DNA from: Streptomyces niveus | GTDB taxonomy: Bacteria > Actinomycetota > Actinomycetes > Streptomycetales > Streptomycetaceae | NCBI RefSeq assembly: GCF_002009175.1 | Contig: NZ_CP018047.1 | Location: 4,960,001-5,024,000 of the forward strand | DNA length: 64,000 bases | Direction: 5' to 3' | Shown here: positions 24,197 through 33,799 of the stretch, in pieces | Layout: every line of letters begins with the position of its first letter | How positions within the stretch are numbered: the stretch's first letter is position 1 | Program-made: the position numbers and the translations under genes | The notes under the pieces: generated by a model | Seen by the model: the letters and a program-made list of their open reading frames with translations, nothing else | Databases searched by the model: none | What the model was told of the DNA's origin: nothing

Positions 24197-25462
24197 GTGC
24201 GCCGTCGTCTGATCAACTCCACGCTCGCCGTGGTGCTCGTCGTCATCGCCGTCTTCGGGGTCTCGCTCGTCATCGTCGAGACCCGCACCATCAGCAGCAG
24301 CGCCCAGGAGAGCGTCGACCTGGAGGCGGTACGGCTGGTCAGCATCGTCGACAGCCGGCTGCTCGGCGGCGAGCGCGTCACCGAGACGATCCTGCGGGAG
24401 CAGATCAACGGCGAGCGGTACGCCAAGGTCGAGATCCCGGGCCGCCCGACCGTCGAGATCGGCGCGCGCCCCGAGGGCGGCGTCATCCGGGGCAGCGCCG
24501 AGGGCGAGCAGGGCGAGACCGTCACGGTCGAGGAGTCCCGCGCGTCCGTCACCCGCGAACTCGGCCGCACCCTGCTGATCATCGGCGCGGTGGCGCTGCT
24601 CGCCGTCGTCGCCGCCGTCCTGCTCGCCGTACGCCAGGCCAACAAGCTCGCGTCACCGCTCACCGACCTCGCCGAGACCGCCGAACGCCTCGGCTCGGGG
24701 GACCCGCGCCCCCGTCACAAGCGGTACGCCGTGCCCGAGCTGGACCGGGTCGCCGATGTGCTCGACGCCAGCGCGGAGCGGATCGCGCGGATGCTCACCG
24801 CCGAGCGCCGGCTGGCCGCCGACGCGTCCCACCAGCTCCGTACGCCGCTCACCGCGCTCTCCATGCGCCTGGAGGAGATCTCCACCACCGACGACCCGGA
24901 CATCGTCAAGGAGGAGGCGACGATCGCGCTCACACAGGTCGAGCGGCTGACCGACGTGGTGGAGCGGCTGCTCACCAACTCGCGCGACGTCCGGACCGGT
25001 TCGGCGATCGTCTTCGATCTCGACGACGTCGTGCAGCAGCAGATCGAGGAGTGGCGCCCGGCCTACCGCAGCGCCGGCCGCGCCATCGTCTGCTCCGGCA
25101 CCCAGCACATGCGGGCCGTCGGCACCCCCGGCGCCGTCGCCCAGGTCCTCGCCGCGCTGATCGAGAACTCCCTGATGCACGGCGGCGGCACGGTCGCCCT
25201 GCGCAGCCGGATCACCGGCAACCAGGCCGTGATCGAGGTGACGGACGAGGGCCCCGGCGTACCGGCGGACCTCGGGTCGCGGATCTTCGAGCGCGCGATC
25301 AGCGGGCACAACTCGACGGGCATCGGGCTCGCGGTCGCCCGCGACCTGGCGGAGGCGGACGGCGGGCGGCTCGAACTGCTCCAGCAGCAGCCGCCGGTCT
25401 TCGCGCTGTTCCTGAGCCGTGAGGTACGGGTGCGCAAGGAGCCGAAGAAGACCGTCAGATGA
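24197..25462 (+). CDS. sensor histidine kinase
   Basis: A 421-aa membrane kinase: TM1 at about 8-28, a roughly 95-residue extracytoplasmic sensor loop, TM2 at about 125-145, a HAMP linker, then an H-box with H212 in DASHQLRTPLTAL. The ATPase domain has ENSLMHGG (N-box), DEGPGVP (G1) and GIGLAVA (G2). GTG start. The last 8 bases overlap the convergent GtrA gene. The signal is unknown; the small loop suggests an envelope cue. Confidence 0.93.
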   Translation: MRRRLINSTLAVVLVVIAVFGVSLVIVETRTISSSAQESVDLEAVRLVSIVDSRLLGGERVTETILREQINGERYAKVEIPGRPTVEIGARPEGGVIRGSAEGEQGETVTVEESRASVTRELGRTLLIIGAVALLAVVAAVLLAVRQANKLASPLTDLAETAERLGSGDPRPRHKRYAVPELDRVADVLDASAERIARMLTAERRLAADASHQLRTPLTALSMRLEEISTTDDPDIVKEEATIALTQVERLTDVVERLLTNSRDVRTGSAIVFDLDDVVQQQIEEWRPAYRSAGRAIVCSGTQHMRAVGTPGAVAQVLAALIENSLMHGGGTVALRSRITGNQAVIEVTDEGPGVPADLGSRIFERAISGHNSTGIGLAVARDLAEADGGRLELLQQQPPVFALFLSREVRVRKEPKKTVR

Positions 25463-25964
25463 CGCGGCCGGGCTGCGGCTCGCGCCGCCCGTCCCCCACG
25501 GACGCCGGTTCCGGCTCCGGCTGAAGCCTGCGGAACACCCAGGTGCGGTACGACCAGAAGCGGAACAGCGTCGCCACGCCGATCCCGAGGAACTTGAACA
25601 CGTTGCTCTGCAGCGGCCCGTCCCAGCCGAACCCGTACGTCGCCGTGTAGAGCACACCGTTCTCGATGACCAGCCCGACCGCGCTGAACAGCAGGAAGAG
25701 CGTCAGCTCCTTCGTACGGCGGCTCTTGTCACGGTCCCGGTAGGCGAAGTGGCGGAAGCCCACGTAGTTGCAGGCGATCGCGACGACGGTCGCCAGGATG
25801 CTGGCCCGGACCACCTGAAGGTCGGTCGTGTGCCGTACGAGGTTGAAGACCGCCAGATTGACCAGCAGGCCCACCCCGCCGACCGCACCGAACTTGGCGA
25901 TCTCACGGGCGAGCAGGGTCAGCCGCTCCCGCAGGGTCTGCCGCTGCGAAGGCGCGGGAGTCAT
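25455..25964 (-). CDS. GtrA-family membrane protein
   Basis: A 169-aa protein with four hydrophobic helices (about 24-44, 50-70, 92-112, 122-142) and the GtrA hallmarks KFGAVGGVGLLVNLAVFN, CNYVGFRHFAYR and NVFKFLGIGVATLFRFWSYRTWVF. GtrA proteins are thought to help move lipid-linked sugars across the membrane or assist glycosyltransferases. It is convergent with the kinase gene. Confidence 0.9.
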   Translation of the reverse strand: MTPAPSQRQTLRERLTLLAREIAKFGAVGGVGLLVNLAVFNLVRHTTDLQVVRASILATVVAIACNYVGFRHFAYRDRDKSRRTKELTLFLLFSAVGLVIENGVLYTATYGFGWDGPLQSNVFKFLGIGVATLFRFWSYRTWVFRRLQPEPEPASVGDGRREPQPGRVI

Positions 25965-26204
25965 GTGGCCGCTCAGCCCCGTCCGGTCGGTGTTCCGTCG
26001 AAGACGTCCAAGACGTCGACGACGCAGTCTCGTCGGCCGAATCCCCCCGACGCCGCGACGCCACCGACCGGCCCACTCTAACCACCGGACCGGGCTCGGA
26101 GTCCCCCGTCCGGATCTTGCCGCGCCCGCGTGCCGCGGCGCCGCTCACCGGCCCGGCCCGATCCGGACGAGAGCCCCGGGCCGGGCGCCGGATACCCTGG
26201 GTGT

Positions 26205-27344
26205 GTGACGTTCCCGGTAGTCGGCATGGTCGGCGGCGGTCAGCTCGCCCGTATGACCCACGAGGCGGGCATCCCCCTCGGCCTCAGATTCAAGCTCCTC
26301 AGCGAGACCCCTCAGGACTCCGCGGCGCAGGTGGTGGGCGACGTCGTCGTCGGCGACCACCGCGATCTGGAGACGCTGCGCGCCTTCGCGCGCGGCTGCG
26401 ACGTGATCACCTTCGATCACGAGCATGTCCCGATCGAGCACCTGCGCGCCCTGGAGGCGGACGGCGTCCCCGTACGTCCCGGCCCTGACGCCCTCGTCCA
26501 CGCGCAGGACAAGGGCGTGATGCGCGCGCGGCTCACCGAACTCGGCGTGCCCGCCCCGCGCCACCGCATCGTCACCGACGCCGCCGATGTCGCGGCCTTC
26601 GCCGCCGAGGTGGGCGGCTTCCCCGTCATCCTGAAGACGGTGCGCGGCGGTTACGACGGCAAGGGCGTGTGGTTCACCCGGTCGGAGGACGACGCCGAGC
26701 AGCCCTTCCTTGCCGGAGTGCCCGTTCTGGCCGAGGAGAAGGTCGACTTCGTCCGGGAGCTGGCCGCCAACATCGTGCGCTCGCCGCACGGCCAGGCCGT
26801 CGCGTACCCCGTCGTGGAGTCCCGTCAGGTCGACGGCGTGTGCGACACCGTCATCGCGCCCGCGCCCGGTCTCTCCGAGGAACTGTCCGGCCAGGCGCAG
26901 CAGCTCGCGCTGCGGATCGCCGCCGAGCTGGGTGTCGTCGGTCATCTCGCCGTCGAGCTGTTCGAGACGGCGGACGGCCGGATCCTCGTCAACGAGCTGG
27001 CCATGCGCCCGCACAACTCCGGCCACTGGACCCAGGACGGCGCGATCACCTCGCAGTTCGCCAACCACGTACGGGCCGTGCTCGACCTGCCGCTGGGCGA
27101 TCCGCGCCCGCGCGCCCCGTGGACGGTCATGTGCAACGTGCTCGGCGGCGACTACCCCGACATGTACGCGGCGTATCTGCACTGCATGGCGCACGACCCG
27201 CAGCTCAAGATCCACATGTACGGCAAGGACGTGAAGCCCGGCCGCAAGGTGGGCCACGTCAACACCTACGGTGACGACCTGGCCGACGTGCTGGAGCGCG
27301 CCCGCCACGCCGCCGGATACCTCCGAGGAACGATCACCACATGA
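26205..27344 (+). CDS. purK: N5-carboxyaminoimidazole ribonucleotide synthase PurK
   Basis: A 379-aa ATP-grasp enzyme that uses ATP and bicarbonate to convert AIR to N5-CAIR in de novo purine synthesis. The N-terminal nucleotide-fold motif [10 protein letters not shown] is present, with [16 protein letters not shown] (ATP-grasp), [43 protein letters not shown] and the C-terminal [20 protein letters not shown] 26205 starts directly before the first beta strand. The stop overlaps the purE start (ATGA). Confidence 0.97.
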   Translation: MTFPVVGMVGGGQLARMTHEAGIPLGLRFKLLSETPQDSAAQVVGDVVVGDHRDLETLRAFARGCDVITFDHEHVPIEHLRALEADGVPVRPGPDALVHAQDKGVMRARLTELGVPAPRHRIVTDAADVAAFAAEVGGFPVILKTVRGGYDGKGVWFTRSEDDAEQPFLAGVPVLAEEKVDFVRELAANIVRSPHGQAVAYPVVESRQVDGVCDTVIAPAPGLSEELSGQAQQLALRIAAELGVVGHLAVELFETADGRILVNELAMRPHNSGHWTQDGAITSQFANHVRAVLDLPLGDPRPRAPWTVMCNVLGGDYPDMYAAYLHCMAHDPQLKIHMYGKDVKPGRKVGHVNTYGDDLADVLERARHAAGYLRGTITT

Positions 27345-27865
27345 GCTCTCCCCTCATCGGCGTCGTCATGGGGTCGGACTCCGACTGGCCCGTCATGGAG
27401 GCCGCCGCCCAGGCGCTCGACGAGTTCGAGATCCCCTACGAGGTCGACGTCGTCTCCGCGCACCGGATGCCGCGCGAGATGATCACGTACGGCGAACGGG
27501 CCGCCGGACGCGGGCTCAGGGCGATCATCGCGGGCGCCGGCGGCGCGGCCCATCTGCCGGGCATGCTCGCCTCCGTCACACCGCTGCCGGTCATCGGGGT
27601 CCCCGTACCGCTGAAGTACCTGGACGGGATGGACTCGCTGCTGTCGATCGTCCAGATGCCCGCCGGAGTGCCCGTCGCGACCGTCTCCGTAGGAGGCGCC
27701 CGTAACGCCGGTCTGCTGGCCGCGCGGATCCTCGCCGCCCACGACCCGGACCTGCTCGCCCGTATGGAGGACTTCCAGCGGCGGCTCGGCGAGCAGGCCA
27801 CGGACAAGGGCAAACGTCTGCGCGCGAAGGTCGCCGGTCACGACGCCTTCGGCTTCGGGAAGTGA
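27341..27865 (+). CDS. purE: N5-carboxyaminoimidazole ribonucleotide mutase PurE
   Basis: A 174-aa enzyme that rearranges N5-CAIR to CAIR, the step after PurK. The active-site loop [13 protein letters not shown] is at the N-terminus, SAHRMPREM and the [12 protein letters not shown] loop follow. It is coupled to purK by a 4-base overlap and directly followed by a dipeptidase gene. Confidence 0.97.
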   Translation: MSSPLIGVVMGSDSDWPVMEAAAQALDEFEIPYEVDVVSAHRMPREMITYGERAAGRGLRAIIAGAGGAAHLPGMLASVTPLPVIGVPVPLKYLDGMDSLLSIVQMPAGVPVATVSVGGARNAGLLAARILAAHDPDLLARMEDFQRRLGEQATDKGKRLRAKVAGHDAFGFGK

Positions 27866-27873
27866 GGGCCGCC

Positions 27874-29067
27874 ATGGGCGCCGAGGACTATCTGGAGCAG
27901 GCACGCGAACTGCTCGAGGACTTCCCCGTGGTCGACGGGCACAACGACCTGCCGTGGGCGCTGCGCGAGCAGGTCCGCTACGACCTCGACCGCCGCGACA
28001 TCGCGGACGACCAGTCGGCGCATCTGCACACCGACATCCCCCGGCTGCGGGCGGGCGGCGTCGGGGCCCAGTTCTGGTCCGTGTACGTCCGCTCCGACAT
28101 GGCCGGCGACACGGCGGTCAGCGCGACCCTGGAGCAGATCGACGTCGTCGGGCGCATGATCGCCCGCTACCCCGCCGACCTCGCCGCCGCCCGCACCGCC
28201 GACGACATGGAGAACGCCCGCCGCACGGGCCGGATCGCCTCCCTGATGGGCGCCGAGGGCGGCCACTCCATCAACAACTCCCTCGCCACGCTGCGCGCCC
28301 TGTACGCGCTGGGCGTGCGCTACATGACGCTCACGCACAACGACAACCTCCCGTGGGCGGACTCGGCCACCGACGAGCCGGGCGTGGGCGGCCTGTCGCC
28401 CTTCGGCCACGAGGTCGTACGCGAGATGAACCGCACCGGCATGCTGGTCGACCTCTCGCACGTGGCCGCCACGACGATGCGCGACGCGCTCGCCACCAGC
28501 ACCGCGCCCGTCATCTTCTCGCACTCCTCCGCGCGGGCGGTCTGCGACCACCCGCGCAACATCCCCGACGACGTACTGGCGGGGCTGGCGGCCAACGGCG
28601 GCGTCGCGATGGCCACCTTCGTACCGAAGTTCATCCTTCCCGAGGCGATCGCCTGGACGAAGGCCGCCGACGACAACATGCGCGCGCACGGCGCGCACCC
28701 GCTGGACACCACCGAGGCCGGGATGAAGATCCACCGGGCCTACGAGGAGCGGCACCCGCGCCCGACGGCCACGGCGGCGACGGTCGCCGACCACCTGGAC
28801 CACATGCGCGAGGTCGCGGGCATCGACCACATCGGGATCGGCGGCGACTTCGACGGCACGGCGTTCACGCCGGAGGGCCTTCGGGACGTGGCGGGCTACC
28901 CGAACCTCGTCGCCGAACTCTTCGCGCGCCGCTGGTCCCCCGAGGACCTGTCCAAGCTGACCTGGCACAACGCCGTACGGGTGCTGCGCGCGGCGGAGGA
29001 CGTGGCCGGGGGGCTGCGATCGGAGCGGGGCCCGTCGACGGCGACGATCGAGGAACTGGACGGCTGA
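27874..29067 (+). CDS. membrane dipeptidase family M19 (renal dipeptidase-like), active copy
   Basis: A 397-aa binuclear zinc dipeptidase. All expected ligands are visible: HND in [10 protein letters not shown], Glu in MGAEGGH, His in [11 protein letters not shown], His in [11 protein letters not shown], and Asp in GIGGDFDGT. It would hydrolyse dipeptides, possibly including D-amino-acid or glutathione-derived ones. ATG 27874 has GAGGG five bases upstream; a GTG at 27862 overlapping the purE stop is an alternative. No signal peptide, so cytoplasmic. It is followed 108 bases later by a paralogue lacking most ligands. Confidence 0.92.
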   Translation: MGAEDYLEQARELLEDFPVVDGHNDLPWALREQVRYDLDRRDIADDQSAHLHTDIPRLRAGGVGAQFWSVYVRSDMAGDTAVSATLEQIDVVGRMIARYPADLAAARTADDMENARRTGRIASLMGAEGGHSINNSLATLRALYALGVRYMTLTHNDNLPWADSATDEPGVGGLSPFGHEVVREMNRTGMLVDLSHVAATTMRDALATSTAPVIFSHSSARAVCDHPRNIPDDVLAGLAANGGVAMATFVPKFILPEAIAWTKAADDNMRAHGAHPLDTTEAGMKIHRAYEERHPRPTATAATVADHLDHMREVAGIDHIGIGGDFDGTAFTPEGLRDVAGYPNLVAELFARRWSPEDLSKLTWHNAVRVLRAAEDVAGGLRSERGPSTATIEELDG

Positions 29068-29175
29068 GGGGCCGGGGCGGGCAAAGGCGTACCCCCGAAC
29101 GCCGCGTCCGCCGCGACCCTTCCGTCACTCCGTGGCACGGTGGCCCTACTGCCTTCGCACCCACGGAGCCTCGTC

Positions 29176-30348
29176 ATGGCAGATCTACGGGACGATCCAC
29201 AGGACTCGGACTCGACAAGCGCCGTCGGCGACCTCGACGCGCCGACACAGCCACCCGCCGAAGAGGCGACGGCCACAGCCACGGCCACGGCCACCCCCGC
29301 GTCGTCCGCCGAGCGCGCCGACGCGCTGCTGGCCTCCCACCCCGTCATCGACGGCCACAACAGCCTCGCCCCCACCCTGCTGCGCCGCCGCGCCGCCGGG
29401 CACAGCCACGACCTCGAACTGGGCGAGAACTTCCTGGACACCGACATGCCGCGGATCCGGGCGGGCGGGCTCGGCGCGCAGTTCTGGTCCCTCCAGGTGG
29501 CCGGCGACGCGGACGACGAGGGCCGGGGCGTCAGCACCACACTGGAACTGATCGATCTCGTAAGGGACTTGATCGCGTCCTGCCCGGACAGCCTGCGCCT
29601 CGCGCTCGGCGCCGGGGACCTGGCCGACGCCCGTAACTGCGGACGCGTCGCCTCGCTCCTCGGCCCCGTCTCCGGCCGGGCCATCGGCGACTCACTGGCC
29701 ACGCTCCGCGCGTACCACTTCCTCGGTGTGCGCGTCCTCGCCCTCGCGGGCGCGCGCTGGGCCGACAAAGGGCTCACCCGCTTCGGCCAGGAGGCCGTCC
29801 GCGAGATGAACCGCCTCGGTGTGGTCGTCGACCTGTCCGGCGCGTCCGACGAGACGGCGCGCGCCACCCTCGCCGTCACCAAGGCCCCCGCGATGTTCTC
29901 CCACTCCGCCGCCGGCGCCCTCACCGAGAACCCCGGCAACGTCCCGGACGAGATCCTGGCGCTGCTCGGCGCCAACGGCGGTGTCTGCATGGTGAGTTTC
30001 GCGCCCGCCCTGACCTCCCGCGACGGTCGCGCCCCCGCGGTCTCCGCCGTCGCCGACCATGTCGAGCGGGTACGGGACGTGGCGGGCCCGCAGTGCGTCG
30101 GTCTCTCGGGGACGTACGGCCGCGAGGCGGACACGCCCCGCACCGCCGGTCTCGAAGACACCTCGTGCTACCCGCGCCTGATCACCGAACTGCTCGACCG
30201 CGGCTGGGACGACACCGCGATCACCGATCTCACCTGGGACAACGCGGCGCGCGTGCTGCGCGACACGGAGTTCCTGGCCCGCGCCGCCCAGGGGCGCCGC
30301 TCCGCCTCGACGGCGACGATCGAGGAACTGGACGACTCCCGCCGGTAG
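29176..30348 (+). CDS. M19 dipeptidase paralogue, probably catalytically inactive
   Basis: A 390-aa protein aligned end to end with the preceding dipeptidase but with most metal ligands replaced: HND becomes HNS (H61, S63), the GAEGGH Glu position reads GPVSGR, VDLSH becomes VDLSG, and GGDFDGT becomes SGTYGRE. Only the His in MFSHSAAG and the first His remain. The reading frame is intact and well biased, so it is a maintained protein, not a decaying pseudogene. An Ala-Thr repeat (about 31-40) lies in an extra 45-residue N-terminal tail. It may regulate or pair with the active copy. ATG 29176 is chosen; GTG 29140 is possible. Confidence 0.85.
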   Translation: MADLRDDPQDSDSTSAVGDLDAPTQPPAEEATATATATATPASSAERADALLASHPVIDGHNSLAPTLLRRRAAGHSHDLELGENFLDTDMPRIRAGGLGAQFWSLQVAGDADDEGRGVSTTLELIDLVRDLIASCPDSLRLALGAGDLADARNCGRVASLLGPVSGRAIGDSLATLRAYHFLGVRVLALAGARWADKGLTRFGQEAVREMNRLGVVVDLSGASDETARATLAVTKAPAMFSHSAAGALTENPGNVPDEILALLGANGGVCMVSFAPALTSRDGRAPAVSAVADHVERVRDVAGPQCVGLSGTYGREADTPRTAGLEDTSCYPRLITELLDRGWDDTAITDLTWDNAARVLRDTEFLARAAQGRRSASTATIEELDDSRR

Positions 30349-30393
30349 CCGGGAGCCGGGGCTTTCTGCCGGGACCGTTTCTGCCGGGCCAGG

Positions 30394-31740
30394 TCAGGCC
30401 CTCGGCCGCCCCATCGCCCGGTACGTCCAGCCCGCCCCGCGCCACACCGCCGGGTCCAGCGCGTTGCGCCCGTCGAGGATCAGCCGCCGCGTCACGGCCT
30501 CGCCCAGCTCCGCCGGGTCCAGCTCGCGGAACTCGCGCCACTCGGTCAGGTGCAGTACGACATCGGCGCCGCGTACGGCCTCCAGCGCGGACTCGGCGTA
30601 TCCGAGCGTCGGGAAGAGCCCGCGCGCGTTGTCCATGCCCTTGGGGTCGTACACGGTCACCTGACCGCCCTGGAGATGGATCTGGCCCGCGACGTTCAGC
30701 GCGGGGGAGTCCCGTACGTCGTCCGAGTCCGGCTTGAACGTCGCGCCCAGGACCGCGACCCGCTTGCCGAGGAACGACGAGTCGCCGCCGACCGCCTCGC
30801 GCGCCAGCTCCACCATGTGGCCACGGCGCCGCATGTTGATCGAGTCGACCTCGCGCAGGAACGTCAGCGCCTGGTCCGCGCCCAGCTCGCCCGCCCGTGC
30901 CATGAACGCCCGGATGTCCTTGGGCAGACAGCCGCCGCCGAAGCCGATCCCGGCCCGCAGGAACTTCTTACCGATGCGCTCGTCGTAGCCGATGGCCTCC
31001 GCGAGCTTCACGACGTCGCCGCCGGCCGCCTCGCAGACCTCGGCCATCGCGTTGATGAAGGAGATCTTGGTGGCGAGGAAGGAGTTCGCCGCTGTCTTCA
31101 CCAGCTCCGAGGTCGGGAAGTCCGTCACGACGAACGGCGACCCCTCCCCGATCGGTGTCGCGTACACCTCGCGCAGCAGCTTCTCGGCGCGCTCGCTCGC
31201 CGTGCCGACCACGATCCGGTCCGGGTGGAGCGTGTCCTGTACGGCGAAGCCCTCCCGCAGGAACTCCGGATTCCAGGCCAGTTCGACGTCGATGCCCTCC
31301 GGCGCGAGCTCGGTGAGCCGCCGCGCGAGGCGCTCCGCGCTGCCGACCGGCACGGTCGACTTGCCGACCACCAGCGCCGAGCGGCCCAGCCGCGGGGCCA
31401 GTGAGTCGAAGGCGCTCTCCACATAGCTCATGTCGCACGCGTACTCGCCGTGCTTCTGCGGGGTGTTCACGCAGACGAAGTGGATGTCGCCGAAGGCGCC
31501 GACCTCCTCCCAGGAGGAGGTGAAGCGCAGCCGCCCGGTCGACCCCTCGAAGCCGGCGACGTGCTTGCGCAGCAGTTCTTCGAGGCCGGGTTCGTACATC
31601 GGGGTCCTGCCCGCCGTCAGCATCTCGATCTTCTCGGGGACGACATCGAGCCCGAGCACGTCGAAGCCCAGCTCCGCCATGGCCGCGGCGTGGGTCGCGC
31701 CGAGGTAGCCGGTACCGATCACAGTGATCTTGAGGGCCAT
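30394..31740 (-). CDS. UDP-glucose/GDP-mannose dehydrogenase family (Ugd-like)
   Basis: A 448-aa NAD-dependent enzyme that oxidises a nucleotide sugar twice to a uronic acid. The Rossmann motif ITVIGTGYLG is at the N-terminus, VGKSTVPVGSA and NPEFLREGFAV follow, and the catalytic Cys is in GFGGGCLPKDIRAF. Ending with EWREFRELDP and LILDGRNALD fits the family. ATG 31740 has GGAG 7 bases upstream. UDP-glucose is the commonest substrate, but GDP-mannose or UDP-ManNAc cannot be excluded. It probably supplies an acidic sugar for wall polymers. Confidence 0.93.
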   Translation of the reverse strand: MALKITVIGTGYLGATHAAAMAELGFDVLGLDVVPEKIEMLTAGRTPMYEPGLEELLRKHVAGFEGSTGRLRFTSSWEEVGAFGDIHFVCVNTPQKHGEYACDMSYVESAFDSLAPRLGRSALVVGKSTVPVGSAERLARRLTELAPEGIDVELAWNPEFLREGFAVQDTLHPDRIVVGTASERAEKLLREVYATPIGEGSPFVVTDFPTSELVKTAANSFLATKISFINAMAEVCEAAGGDVVKLAEAIGYDERIGKKFLRAGIGFGGGCLPKDIRAFMARAGELGADQALTFLREVDSINMRRRGHMVELAREAVGGDSSFLGKRVAVLGATFKPDSDDVRDSPALNVAGQIHLQGGQVTVYDPKGMDNARGLFPTLGYAESALEAVRGADVVLHLTEWREFRELDPAELGEAVTRRLILDGRNALDPAVWRGAGWTYRAMGRPRA

Positions 31741-31921
31741 GGGTGCTCCAGGGGGTGCGGTCGGGATGCGTCGCACCCGGTGCGATCGCGGCTGCGATCG
31801 CACCGCGAGTGCGGTGCCCGAGCATAGCCGCGCCGTCCGGACCCCTTTTCGGGCGCCTCGGGGCAAGGTGCGGGAGCTGTCGGGAAACTCACGTACACCC
31901 CCGCGCTCCGGGCCTCTAAAA

Positions 31922-31948
31922 TTGGGGTTACTTAACGGTAGTTAGCAT
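31922..31948 (+). promoter_or_regulatory. AT-rich promoter/operator candidate before the acyl-CoA dehydrogenase gene
   Basis: A short AT-rich island with TTACTTAACGGTAGTTAGC lies 19 to 45 bases before GTG 31967. TAGCAT could be a -10 element and the TTAAC/GTTAG halves could be a regulator site of the TetR kind. Weakly supported. Confidence 0.35.
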
Positions 31949-31966
31949 TCAGGGGAGTGGAAGACC

Positions 31967-33139
31967 GTGGCCGGATCAGCTGATTTCGACCTGTACCGCC
32001 CGTCCGAGGAGCACGACATGCTCCGCGACGCCGTGCGCGCGCTCTCCGAGGCGAAGATCGCGCCGTTCGCCGCCGCCGTGGACGAAGAGGCCCGCTTCCC
32101 GCAGGAGGCGCTCGACGCGCTGGTCGCCGCCGATCTGCACGCCGTCCACGTCCCCGAGGAGTACGGCGGCGCCGGTGCCGACGCCCTGGCCACGGTGATC
32201 GTCATCGAGGAGGTCGCCCGCGTCTGCGCGTCGTCCTCACTGATCCCGGCCGTGAACAAGCTCGGCTCGCTGCCCGTCATACTCTCCGGCGGCGAGGACC
32301 TGAAGAAGAAGTACCTCGGTCCGCTGGCCAAGGGCGACGGGATGTTCTCCTACTGCCTCTCCGAGCCGGACGCGGGCTCGGACGCCGGCGGCATGAAGAC
32401 CAAGGCCGTACGGGACGGCGACAGCTACGTACTGAACGGCGTGAAGCGCTGGATCACCAACGCCGGTGTCTCCGAGTACTACACGGTGATGGCCGTCACC
32501 GACCCCGACCTCCGTACGAAGGGCATCTCGGCGTTCGTCGTCGAGAAGGGCGACGAGGGTGTCTCCTTCGGCGCCCCCGAGAAGAAGCTCGGCATCAAGG
32601 GCTCACCGACCCGCGAGGTCTACCTCGACAACGTCCGCATCCCCGCCGACCGCCTCATCGGCGCCGAGGGCACCGGCTTCGCGACGGCCATGAAGACCCT
32701 CGACCACACCCGCATCACCATCGCGGCCCAGGCGCTCGGCATCGCCCAGGGAGCGCTCGACTACGCGACGGGCTACGTCCAGGAGCGCAAGCAGTTCGGC
32801 AAGCCGATCGGCGACTTCCAGGGCGTCCAGTTCATGCTCGCCGACATGGCGATGAAGCTGGAGGCGGCCCGCCAGCTCACCTACTCGGCGGCGGCCCGCT
32901 CGCAGCGCATCTCCGACGGAGGCGACAAGGAGCACCTGACCTTCTTCGGAGCGGCGGCCAAGTGCTTCGCCTCCGACGTGGCGATGGAGATCACGACGGA
33001 CGCGGTCCAGCTCCTCGGCGGCTACGGCTACACGCGCGACTACCCGGTGGAACGGATGATGCGCGACGCCAAGATCACGCAGATCTACGAGGGCACGAAC
33101 CAGATCCAGCGCATCGTGATGGCGCGCAACCTGCCGTAG
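31967..33139 (+). CDS. acyl-CoA dehydrogenase
   Basis: A 390-aa FAD flavoenzyme introducing a trans double bond between C2 and C3 of an acyl-CoA. The FAD/acyl signatures [13 protein letters not shown] and [16 protein letters not shown] are present, the [20 protein letters not shown] motif follows, and the base Glu is in [18 protein letters not shown]. Length and motifs fit short/branched-chain enzymes. GTG start with GGGGAG upstream. It is apparently monocistronic. Confidence 0.95.
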   Translation: MAGSADFDLYRPSEEHDMLRDAVRALSEAKIAPFAAAVDEEARFPQEALDALVAADLHAVHVPEEYGGAGADALATVIVIEEVARVCASSSLIPAVNKLGSLPVILSGGEDLKKKYLGPLAKGDGMFSYCLSEPDAGSDAGGMKTKAVRDGDSYVLNGVKRWITNAGVSEYYTVMAVTDPDLRTKGISAFVVEKGDEGVSFGAPEKKLGIKGSPTREVYLDNVRIPADRLIGAEGTGFATAMKTLDHTRITIAAQALGIAQGALDYATGYVQERKQFGKPIGDFQGVQFMLADMAMKLEAARQLTYSAAARSQRISDGGDKEHLTFFGAAAKCFASDVAMEITTDAVQLLGGYGYTRDYPVERMMRDAKITQIYEGTNQIQRIVMARNLP

Positions 33140-33273
33140 CGCTGAACCCGGACCGGATCGAACCGACCGGACCGAACCTGACCGCCCCGGCCCGTACCCC
33201 CACGCGGGCCGGGGCCCCGGGCGCCTGTGGAAAAGCAGGTGGCGCTGTCGGCGCCCCCTGCTACGTTCCCCGC

Positions 33274-33777
33274 ATGATCAGATCCGTGCCGTACACCGGC
33301 AGCGAGAAGGACAGCCTGTATGTCGCGCTCGACCGGCACCGGGACGTGGTCCTGTGGAAGCTCGAAGGGCTCGACGACGAGGCGCTGAGGCATCCTGTGA
33401 CCCCCTCCGGGACCAATCTGCTGGCGCTCGTGAAGCATCTGGCGACCGTCGAGTACGGCTGGTTCTGCGCGCCGTTCGGACGGGAGAGCGAGCCGTTCTG
33501 GTTCGACACCGAGACCGAGGACATGACCGTCGCGCCGGACGAGTCCACCGCCGACATCCTGGCCTTCTACGCCCGCGCCCGCGCCGCCGCCGACCTGGCG
33601 ATACGGGAGACCGGCCTGGAGGACACCGGCACGTCCTGGAGCGGGAAGACCGTCACGATGCGGTGGGTCCTGATCCATATGATCGAGGAGACGGCGCGGC
33701 ACGCGGGCCACATGGACATCGTGCGCGAGCTGATCGACGGGGCGACGGGCGATCACCAGGAGATTCCCGAGGGGTGA
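33274..33777 (+). CDS. DinB-family (DUF664-like) protein
   Basis: A 167-aa four-helix protein of the DinB/YfiT fold, with the metal-binding His triad visible: LVKHLATVEYGWF near residue 52, and HMIEETARHAGHMDIVREL near 128-150. Members include mycothiol- or bacillithiol-dependent transferases, so thiol chemistry is a possibility. ATG 33274 begins at the first conserved helix. It is convergent with an LCP ligase gene, 22 bases apart. Confidence 0.88.
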   Translation: MIRSVPYTGSEKDSLYVALDRHRDVVLWKLEGLDDEALRHPVTPSGTNLLALVKHLATVEYGWFCAPFGRESEPFWFDTETEDMTVAPDESTADILAFYARARAAADLAIRETGLEDTGTSWSGKTVTMRWVLIHMIEETARHAGHMDIVRELIDGATGDHQEIPEG

Positions 33778-33799
33778 CCACCCGCCCTGGCGCCCGGTC

